From: an alpha proteobacterium HIMB5
GTDB taxonomy: Bacteria; Pseudomonadota; Alphaproteobacteria; Pelagibacterales; Pelagibacteraceae
Assembly: GCA_000299095.1 (NCBI GenBank)
Contig: CP003809.1
Coordinates: 1,112,001-1,176,000 of the forward strand
Reading direction: 5' to 3'
DNA length: 64,000 nt
Shown here: positions 56,920 to 64,000 of the stretch, piece after piece
Position numbering within the stretch: position 1 is the stretch's first letter
How the letters are laid out: each line of letters starts with the position of its first letter
Position numbers and translations under genes: made by a program
The notes under the pieces: generated by a model
Told to the model about the DNA's origin: nothing
The model's input: the letters and a program-made list of their open reading frames with translations, nothing else
The model's database searches: none

Positions 56920-57663
56920 ATGACTAATTTTAGTTTTTACAATACATCAAAAAATACAAAAATAAGATATTTAAAAAATATTTCTAAAAATAAAACTTAT
57001 ATAGTTTTTCTTCATGGTTTTATGTCTGATTTAGAGGGAAAAAAACCTTCATCATTTTTAAAACTTGCCAAAAAAAATAAAGTTGGATTTTTAGCTTTAG
57101 AGTATTCTGGTCATGGAAAATCAAGTGGTAAATTTATAGACGGCAATATTTCAAAATGGTCAAATCAAACAAAATTATTAATAAAAAAGATTGTTAAAAA
57201 TAATAATTTTATTTTAGTTGGTTCAAGTATGGGCGCTTGGATTTCTTTAAATCAATTTAAACACTATAAAAATCAAATTAAAGGTTTTGTTGGTATCGGC
57301 TCTGCACCAGAATTTTTAGAAAATTTAATGTGGAAAAAGTTTCCAAGAAAAATAAAAAATGAAATATTAAAGAAAAAAATAAGCTATATCAAACATGGAA
57401 GTTATGAGTATCCAATTACTTTACAATTAATTAAAGATGGGAAAAAAAATAAAGTTCTAAATAAAAAAATAAATTCAAAAATTAAAGTCACAATGGTTCA
57501 TGGGAGCAAAGATGAGTCTGTGCCAGTAACTTATTCTAAAAAAGTTTTAAAAGTATTTAGTGTGGCCAGAAAAAAATTAATTGTTATAAAAAATGGTGAT
57601 CATAGCTTATCAAGTCCAAAAAATTTAAAGATAATAAATAAAGAAATTGAGCAAATGCTTTAA
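56920..57663 (+). CDS. Alpha/beta hydrolase
   Basis: 247 residues from ATG 56920; ATG 56896 is an upstream alternative. Signature residues are VFLHGFMSD (oxyanion), GSSMGAW (nucleophile serine, elbow), DESVPV and HSLSSP giving the acid and histidine. Possible esterase or peptidase resembling ABHD10-type proteins; substrate unknown. It is short and lysine-rich. It converges on gltB, sharing a TTAA for both stops (57660-57663). Confidence 0.8.
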   Translation: MTNFSFYNTSKNTKIRYLKNISKNKTYIVFLHGFMSDLEGKKPSSFLKLAKKNKVGFLALEYSGHGKSSGKFIDGNISKWSNQTKLLIKKIVKNNNFILVGSSMGAWISLNQFKHYKNQIKGFVGIGSAPEFLENLMWKKFPRKIKNEILKKKISYIKHGSYEYPITLQLIKDGKKNKVLNKKINSKIKVTMVHGSKDESVPVTYSKKVLKVFSVARKKLIVIKNGDHSLSSPKNLKIINKEIEQML

Positions 57664-60600
57664 CTAACAGCTTTAGTTGAAGGTTTTAAGGTTATAGGAT
57701 TATCTAACTTATCTAACATTTCTTTTGGACAAACTTGAACAAAATTATCTATTTCACTAACAAAGTTCTCTAAGATTTTTTTTGTCTGATTAGAATTTGT
57801 TTCATTTGAATGTTTTTGTAAAAGGTCTTTTAAATAATCTCTCCAATAATTTGTTTCAACGTTTTGCCAAATAATACTCTCTGGGTTTGCTTTATTTTCA
57901 AATTGTTTATCAATGTCATAAATAAATGCCATTCCACCAGTCATACCTGCACCAAAATTATCACCAACAGAACCTAGAATAACAACTGTTCCTCCAGTCA
58001 TATATTCACATCCATTTGAATCGCACCCCTCAATTACCGCGGTAGCACCAGAATTACGTACAGCAAATCTTTCACCAGCTTGGCCTGCAGCAAATAATTT
58101 ACCAGACGTTGCACCATATAGAACTGTGTTTCCAATTATTGTATTTTCATTTGAAATTAAATTACTTTCCTCTGGAAGCTTTATTGAAATTGTTGCGCCA
58201 GACAATCCTTTACCAACATAATCGTTTGCATCACCCTCTAAAACTAACTTCAGTCCTTTTGATGAAAAAGCGCCAAATGATTGACCAGCTGAACCTTTAA
58301 AATTTAATGTTAAAAATTCTTCATCTAGTTTTTCGTAACCAAACTTATTGTATAAATGATGTGAAATTCTTGTTCCTACCGCTCTATTTGTATTTTTTAT
58401 TGTAAACAATTGGTCTACGTCTTCTTTATTATTTAATTTTTTTTCTATAATAGGCCAAATTTCTTGATCTAGTGTATCTGGTACTTCATTTATTTCTTGA
58501 GTTTCACAGTATCTTTTATTTTCACCTGGATCTGCCTGTACAAACAAAGGATTAAGATCTAAGTCATCTAAATTTGGAGATGCTTTACTTACTTGCATCA
58601 AAAGATCTGTTCTTCCAATTATTTCATTTAAAGACTTAAATCCTAACTCAGATAAAATTTCTCTTACTTCAGTTGCGATAAAGGTAAATAAATTTACAAT
58701 TTTATCAGGTGTTCCAGTAAATTTTTCTCTTAATTTTTCATCTTGTGTACATACTCCAACTGGGCATGTATTAGAATGACATTGTCTTACCATTATACAT
58801 CCCATAGCAACCAATGCTGTTGTAGCAACTCCATATTCCTCAGCTCCCATCATTGCAGCCATAACAACATCTCTTCCAGTTTTAATACCGCCGTCTGTTC
58901 TCAAAGTTACTTGATGTCTTAAATTATTAAGAGTTAAAACCTGATTTGCCTCCGTTAATCCCATTTCCCATGGAATACCAACATATTTTACACTTGTTTG
59001 TGGAGTGGCCCCTGTACCACCATTATGACCGGAAATTAAAATAATATCTGCTTTAGCTTTTGCAACACCAGCAGCAATTGTTCCAACTCCTGATGAGGCT
59101 ACAAGTTTTACTCCGATTCTAGCTTTAGGATTAATTTGTTTTAAGTCATAAATTAATTGAGCTAAATCCTCAATTGAATAAATATCGTGATGAGGTGGAG
59201 GTGAGATTAAAGTTACACCTGGTGTTGAGTGACGTAGTTTTGCAATTTCTTCGGTTACTTTAAACCCAGGTAATTGACCACCTTCTCCCGGTTTTGCTCC
59301 TTGTGCAATTTTAATTTCAATTTCGTTACAATTATTTAAATAATTTACTGTAACCCCAAATCTTGCAGAAGCAATTTGTTTAACTCTTGAGTTTGCGCTA
59401 TCCCCATTATCTAAAACTTTAAATCTTTTTGCATCCTCTCCACCTTCTCCACTGCATGAAGCGCCTTTGATTCTATTCATTCCCATAGCTAATGTTTCAT
59501 GAGCTTCTTTAGATAAAGCACCGTGAGACATGCTTCCACTACCAAATCTTTTTAAAATATTCTCTAAAGGCTCTACTTCAGAAATATCTATTTTTGGGCC
59601 TAATTTCTTTTTTCTAAAATCTATAAGATCTCTTAAATTGATTGGAGGTAAATTATAAATACCTTCAGCGTATTTTTTGTAAGCCTCATAAGAGTTTGAT
59701 CCAACTGCGCTTTGAAGTAAATGGATTAATCGACCTTGATACTGGTGAGTTTCACCATTCTTTCTATATCTGTAAATGCCACCAATTGGTAATATATTAT
59801 CAGAATTTTCAAATGCTTCTTGGTGTATATGTCTTACTTTTTTTTCTATACCTGTTAATCCAATACCTGAAATTTTTGAGACAACTCCTGGAAAATAATC
59901 TGATACAATAGTTCTACTTAAGCCTACAGTTTCAAAATTACATCCTCCTCTGTATGAACTTAATACTGAAATTCCCATCTTAGACATTATTTTTAGTAGA
60001 CCAGCATTAACTGATTTAATATATCTCTCAACACATTCATCAAAACTAAATTGTCCAAAAAGTTTTTTTTCGTGTCTTTGATATAAGCTATCAAAAGCTA
60101 AATAAGGATTTACAGTTGTAGCTCCCACTCCAATCAACGTTGCAAAGGAATGAGTATCCAAAGCTTCACCTGATTGAACATTTATAGAAACATAACCTCT
60201 AAGTTTTTTTTCAATTAAAAAACTATTTATTGCACCCACACACAACAACATTGGGATTGGAAGTTTTTCTGATGAAATTTCTTTATCACTCAAAATGAGC
60301 TGAGTTACACCTTTTCTTACAGAAATCTCTGCTTCTTTTTGAATTCTATCTATTGCATTAGTTAGATTTTCTTCTTTAGAAAAAGTACAGTCTATCATTG
60401 TTGAATTTTTACCAAAAAAATCAATGAACTTTTCTAATTGCGAATTAGATAAAATTGGAGAATTTAATACATAGATATTCTCATTTGTTAGAGTATCAAA
60501 ATCTAAAATATTTCCCAAATTTCCAAACCTAGTTTTAAGACTCATTACTTTATTTTCTCTTAAAGAATCAATTGGTGGGTTTGTAACTTGACTAAAATTC

Positions 60601-62165
60601 TGTCTAAAAAAATGATATAAGGGTCTATATTTATCTGAGAGCACAGCTAAAGGTGTATCATCACCCATTGAACCTGTTGCTTCTTTTGCGTCTTCAGCCA
60701 TTGGATGAAGAATTAATTCTATATCTTCTAATGTAATTCCAAAAGCATGTTGTCTTTTTCTTAAATCTTGTCCACTAAAACAATTTTTTTCGTTAGAAAT
60801 TGATAATTTGTCGTCTAAATCTACAATTTGTGAATTAAAATGTTTGTACTCCTTTGCTAAGTAATCTTTAATCTGTTCGTTAGTAAATACTTTACCTTTT
60901 TCAATTCTAACACCAATAATTTCACCAGGGCCTAATCTTCCCTTTTCAACAATTCTTTTTTCATTTAATTCAATCATTCCAGTTTCAGATCCTGCAAATA
61001 AAAGCTTGTCTTTAGTGATTGCATATCTAAGAGGCCTTAATCCATTTCTATCATTAGCTGCTATTACCCATTCATTGTCTGTTCCAGCTATAGCGGCTGG
61101 TCCATCCCAGGGTTCCATTGTGCTATTTAAAAAATTAAATAATTGTTGATGGTTTTTTGGTAATGTTTTACTTTTTTTAGACCATGCATCTGGAACTAAC
61201 ATTAGTTTAGCTAAAGGCGCTGGTTGACCTGAAATATTTAATAATTCAAAAACGTTGTCCAATGCAGCAGAGTCTGAAGTTCCTTGCTGTATAACTGGTT
61301 TTAGATTATTCACATTATTAAATAAAGGACTATTCATTTCTTGCTCATGAACTTTCATCCAATTTTTATTACCTCTAAAAGTATTAATCTCACCGTTGTG
61401 GGCTATCGCTCTAAAAGGTTGTGCTAAATTCCAGCTAGGAGCCGTATTAGTCGAAAATCTTTGATGAAAAATTGCATATCTAGATACAAAGCGTGGGTCT
61501 TTTAAGTCTAAATAAAAATCAGCTATCCCTTCTGCTAAAAACATGCCCTTATAAATAATTGACTTAGAACTTAATGAACAAATATAAAAATTGTTTAGTG
61601 ATTGTTTAATAGATTCATTTTCAATTTTTCTTCTTGTTTCATAGATCTTTCTTTCAAGTTCTTTATTTATTAAGCTTTCATTATTTGATTTAAATAAAAC
61701 CTGAATTATTTCTGGCATTGTTAAAAGCGCTTTTTCACCTAAAACACTTGGATTTACTGGTACTTGTCGCCATCCATAAATACTGAAGTCATTTTTCGTT
61801 AGCTCACTCTCAACTATAGTTTTGCAAGACTCTTGTGCACCATAATCATTTCTTGGTAAAAATATCATTCCAACACAGATTTCTGAATTATCATGCTGAT
61901 GACCTGTTACTTCAATTTTTTCTATAAAAAAATCTTTTGGTATTTCTACATGGATACCGGCTCCATCTCCTGTTTTTCCATCTGCATCAACCGCTCCTCT
62001 GTGCCAAACTGCTTTTAAAGCCTCTATGCCATATTCGACAACTAATCTAGATTTCTTGCCCTCTGTTGACGCTATCACTCCCACACCACAAGCATCATGT
62101 TCCATTTCTTCTGAGTATACGTGGTTATCTTTTAATAATTTTTTATTTTTGAAAAAATTTTTCAT
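57660..62165 (-). CDS. gltB: Glutamate synthase (NADPH) large subunit
   Basis: 1501 residues, full length. The N-terminal Ntn-type amidotransferase domain has C26 (DACGVG) at the cleaved propeptide end. The central domain and FMN-binding synthase domain follow (about 860-1200). The 3Fe-4S cluster is CIMVRQCHSNTCPVGVC (about 1140-1156), and the C-terminal beta-helix GXGXG-type domain includes GGTVVILG. With gltD it makes glutamate from glutamine and 2-oxoglutarate. Start and gltD stop overlap. Confidence 0.96.
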   Translation of the reverse strand: MKNFFKNKKLLKDNHVYSEEMEHDACGVGVIASTEGKKSRLVVEYGIEALKAVWHRGAVDADGKTGDGAGIHVEIPKDFFIEKIEVTGHQHDNSEICVGMIFLPRNDYGAQESCKTIVESELTKNDFSIYGWRQVPVNPSVLGEKALLTMPEIIQVLFKSNNESLINKELERKIYETRRKIENESIKQSLNNFYICSLSSKSIIYKGMFLAEGIADFYLDLKDPRFVSRYAIFHQRFSTNTAPSWNLAQPFRAIAHNGEINTFRGNKNWMKVHEQEMNSPLFNNVNNLKPVIQQGTSDSAALDNVFELLNISGQPAPLAKLMLVPDAWSKKSKTLPKNHQQLFNFLNSTMEPWDGPAAIAGTDNEWVIAANDRNGLRPLRYAITKDKLLFAGSETGMIELNEKRIVEKGRLGPGEIIGVRIEKGKVFTNEQIKDYLAKEYKHFNSQIVDLDDKLSISNEKNCFSGQDLRKRQHAFGITLEDIELILHPMAEDAKEATGSMGDDTPLAVLSDKYRPLYHFFRQNFSQVTNPPIDSLRENKVMSLKTRFGNLGNILDFDTLTNENIYVLNSPILSNSQLEKFIDFFGKNSTMIDCTFSKEENLTNAIDRIQKEAEISVRKGVTQLILSDKEISSEKLPIPMLLCVGAINSFLIEKKLRGYVSINVQSGEALDTHSFATLIGVGATTVNPYLAFDSLYQRHEKKLFGQFSFDECVERYIKSVNAGLLKIMSKMGISVLSSYRGGCNFETVGLSRTIVSDYFPGVVSKISGIGLTGIEKKVRHIHQEAFENSDNILPIGGIYRYRKNGETHQYQGRLIHLLQSAVGSNSYEAYKKYAEGIYNLPPINLRDLIDFRKKKLGPKIDISEVEPLENILKRFGSGSMSHGALSKEAHETLAMGMNRIKGASCSGEGGEDAKRFKVLDNGDSANSRVKQIASARFGVTVNYLNNCNEIEIKIAQGAKPGEGGQLPGFKVTEEIAKLRHSTPGVTLISPPPHHDIYSIEDLAQLIYDLKQINPKARIGVKLVASSGVGTIAAGVAKAKADIILISGHNGGTGATPQTSVKYVGIPWEMGLTEANQVLTLNNLRHQVTLRTDGGIKTGRDVVMAAMMGAEEYGVATTALVAMGCIMVRQCHSNTCPVGVCTQDEKLREKFTGTPDKIVNLFTFIATEVREILSELGFKSLNEIIGRTDLLMQVSKASPNLDDLDLNPLFVQADPGENKRYCETQEINEVPDTLDQEIWPIIEKKLNNKEDVDQLFTIKNTNRAVGTRISHHLYNKFGYEKLDEEFLTLNFKGSAGQSFGAFSSKGLKLVLEGDANDYVGKGLSGATISIKLPEESNLISNENTIIGNTVLYGATSGKLFAAGQAGERFAVRNSGATAVIEGCDSNGCEYMTGGTVVILGSVGDNFGAGMTGGMAFIYDIDKQFENKANPESIIWQNVETNYWRDYLKDLLQKHSNETNSNQTKKILENFVSEIDNFVQVCPKEMLDKLDNPITLKPSTKAVS

Positions 62166-63604
62166 TAAGCAACTTTATTATTTTCAATTAGTTTTGATTG
62201 TAAAAATTTTTTTATTGATGCGGCCGCATCTCTTCCATCTTTAATTGCCCAAACAACTAGTGATGCACCCCTTACAATATCGCCCGCAGCAAAAACTCCG
62301 TCTAAGTTAGTTTCTAAAGTGTCAAAGTCAGCTTTAATAGTTCCCCATTGTGTAACTTTTAAGTTTGGGTTACCAAATAAATTGGGTAGATCTTCTGGAT
62401 CAAAACCTAAAGACTTTATAACCATATCTGCATTTATTTCATAATGGGAACCATCTTTAACTTTTGGTTTTCTTCTTCCTGTCTCATCTGGTTCACCTAA
62501 TTCTATTTGATCAACTATAATTTTTTCAATTTTATTTTTACCTTTGAATTCTTTAGGTGATGAAAGCCACACAAATTCTACACCTTCTTCTTCTGCGTTA
62601 GCTACTTCTCTAGCTGATCCAGGCATATTTTCTTTATCCCTTCGATATAAACATTTTACTGATTTTGCCTTTTGCCTAATTGATGTTCTGACACAGTCCA
62701 TTGCTGTATCTCCTCCACCTATAACTACAATATCTTTACCTTCTGCATTTAATATTCCTTTATCAAAAGCTTCTACTTGATCACCTAAACCTTTTTTATT
62801 TGATGCTGTTAGAAAATCCATAGCTGGAAAGATATTATCTAAATCGCTACCAGGAATATTTATTTCTCTAGCTTTGTAAACTCCAGTTGCAATTAATAAT
62901 GCATCGTGTTTTTTCCTTAATTGATCAAGTGTTAAATCTTTTCCCACTTCAAAATTCAATTCAAAATTTATTCCACTTTCTCTAAGAAGATTAGTTCTTC
63001 TTTCTACAACAAACTTTTCTAATTTAAAATTAGGTATCCCGTAAATTAATAAACCACCCGGTCTATCATATCTATCATACACTGTGATTTGGTATCCATC
63101 TTTTCTTAACTGTTCAGCAGCTGCTAACCCAGCAGGTCCTGCACCAATAATTCCTATGCTTTGTTTTTTTTCGTTTGCTACTTTAATTGGTTTAACCCAA
63201 CCTTGCTCCCAAGCATTATCTGTAATATATTTTTCCATTGAACCAATGGTGACTGTCCCATGACCAGATTGTTCAATTACACAGTTACCTTCACATAACC
63301 TATCCTGAGGGCAAATTCTTCCGCACACTTCTGGCATGTTATTTGTGCTTTGAGATAATTCGTAAGCTTCTTGAAGTCTTCCTTCAGCTGTTAATTTTAA
63401 CCAATCAGGAATATTATTGCTTAAAGGACAATGTACTTGGCAAAAAGGCACCCCACATTGAGAACACCTGCTTGACTGTAATTTTGCTTTATCCGATATA
63501 AATTCATCGTAGATCTCGTTAAAATCATCTTTTCTACTATTTACATCTCTTTTAGGTGGAGTTTGTTGACCTATTTTTACAAATTTTAGCATTTTTTCTG
63601 ACAT
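62165..63604 (-). CDS. gltD: Glutamate synthase (NADPH) small subunit
   Basis: I choose the ATG at 63604 (MSEKMLKFVKIGQ), with an AAAGG ribosome site; the frame extends to 63634. 479 residues. N-terminal iron-sulfur cysteines are in CSQCGVPFCQVHCPL and CGRICPQDRLCEGNC. FAD-binding is GIIGAGPAGLAAAEQL (about 148-163) and NADPH-binding is VVIGGGDTAMDC. It transfers electrons from NADPH to gltB, with which it overlaps. Confidence 0.94.
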   Translation of the reverse strand: MSEKMLKFVKIGQQTPPKRDVNSRKDDFNEIYDEFISDKAKLQSSRCSQCGVPFCQVHCPLSNNIPDWLKLTAEGRLQEAYELSQSTNNMPEVCGRICPQDRLCEGNCVIEQSGHGTVTIGSMEKYITDNAWEQGWVKPIKVANEKKQSIGIIGAGPAGLAAAEQLRKDGYQITVYDRYDRPGGLLIYGIPNFKLEKFVVERRTNLLRESGINFELNFEVGKDLTLDQLRKKHDALLIATGVYKAREINIPGSDLDNIFPAMDFLTASNKKGLGDQVEAFDKGILNAEGKDIVVIGGGDTAMDCVRTSIRQKAKSVKCLYRRDKENMPGSAREVANAEEEGVEFVWLSSPKEFKGKNKIEKIIVDQIELGEPDETGRRKPKVKDGSHYEINADMVIKSLGFDPEDLPNLFGNPNLKVTQWGTIKADFDTLETNLDGVFAAGDIVRGASLVVWAIKDGRDAAASIKKFLQSKLIENNKVA

Positions 63605-63788
63605 AAAAACCTTTGAAGTGGGCAACATATACATTGAAAAATCAATATTAAAGTAAAATAAAGGTCAATACTACTGTCTTATATTAATCATTTTTTATTG
63701 AAAAATATAGGAAATTTAAATTTTGCATACCTAATATGCTTAAATTGTATTGTTGTTATTAAATTTTTATAAGGTACGAAAATTTTAA

Positions 63789-64000
63789 ATGTTAGAAAAT
63801 ATAATAGAAATTTTTATTCTATCTCTAATTCAAGGTGTATCAGAATTCCTTCCGATTAGTTCATCTTCACATCTGATAATTATCTCAACTTTGTATGAGT
63901 TTAAATCTAGTTCTCTTCTAATTGATATCAGTCTTCACCTTGGTTCTTTGTTTGCAATATTGTTCTTTTATAAAACTGATATTTTTAATTTTAAATCAAA
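63789..64000 (+). CDS. uppP: Undecaprenyl-diphosphatase, 5' part
   Basis: Truncated by the window end after 70 residues. The visible N-terminus LIQGVSEFLPISSSSHLII (about 13-31) and SLHLGSLFAILFFY are characteristic of UppP/BacA, which recycles the lipid carrier for peptidoglycan and surface glycans. Integral membrane protein, ATG at 63789. Divergent from gltD with about 180 nt between, containing promoters for both; no clear motifs were identified. Confidence 0.9.
   Translation, partial: MLENIIEIFILSLIQGVSEFLPISSSSHLIIISTLYEFKSSSLLIDISLHLGSLFAILFFYKTDIFNFKS

Overview
The window looks like a chromosome segment from a streamlined, very AT-rich marine alphaproteobacterium of the SAR11 (Pelagibacterales) type. 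Four things suggest this: the low-GC, lysine/asparagine/isoleucine-rich coding; intergenic gaps of a few bases with many ATGA and TAATG overlaps; alphaproteobacterial markers (short HisG with HisZ, a DUF2948 gene between murA and hisD, RegB, CobS/CobT beside BolA, and a tRNA-His without G-1 and with A73); and the gene orders rpmH-rnpA-yidD-yidC and thrS-infC-rpmI-rplT-pheS-pheT. No rRNA, CRISPR array, insertion sequence, integrase or phage gene was seen. Identification is by reading motifs only; no searches were run.

Layout. (1) 1-8.3 kb is an accessory block of about twenty small, mostly unrecognised genes, nearly all on the minus strand and chained by ATGA overlaps. It includes a MORN-repeat protein, a zinc-ribbon protein, several one- to three-pass membrane proteins, two genes sharing an N-terminal motif, and three copies of a 3'-gene-end repeat. 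(2) 8.3-20.3 kb is a minus-strand core: an M16 zinc protease, tRNA-His/hisS/hisZ/hisG, a cold-shock protein with a clear terminator, tRNA-Phe, infA, hisD, murA, dcd and a VTT membrane protein, plus tRNA-Thr on the plus strand. (3) 20.4-27.8 kb is a plus-strand run: rpmH, rnpA, yidD, yidC, argB, a HAD phosphatase, dapD, dapE, then a histone-deacetylase-like hydrolase and a SET-domain protein. (4) 27.8-40.5 kb holds truA-fmt-def, a periplasmic protein, aroK-aroB, bolA, a J-domain protein, CobS/CobT-like ATPase and VWA proteins, a RegB-like kinase and gyrB, then tRNA-Ser. (5) 40.7-47.3 kb is a surface-glycan island with glycosyltransferases, sugar-nucleotide enzymes, a methyltransferase and a membrane glycosyltransferase-like protein. 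Two of its genes are broken at 12-13-nt homopolymers. (6) 47.3-63.6 kb has lepA, pheT-pheS-rplT-rpmI-infC-thrS, a GT4 glycosyltransferase, an alpha/beta hydrolase and gltB-gltD. The window ends inside uppP.

How the genes fit together: there are near-complete blocks for translation (four tRNAs, HisRS, PheRS, ThrRS, IF-1, IF-3, L20, L34, L35, EF4, formylation and deformylation), envelope building (murA, dapD, dapE, yidC, yidD, uppP, glycan island), and histidine, shikimate, arginine and glutamate synthesis.

The observations most worth following up are: a matched change of the tRNA elbow pair (G18-U55 to A18-G55) in both tRNA-Phe and tRNA-Thr; the homopolymer frameshifts in two neighbouring glycan genes; a tRNA-His that ends only 4 nt before the hisS start codon; and the chained small-gene array with its repeated gene ends.
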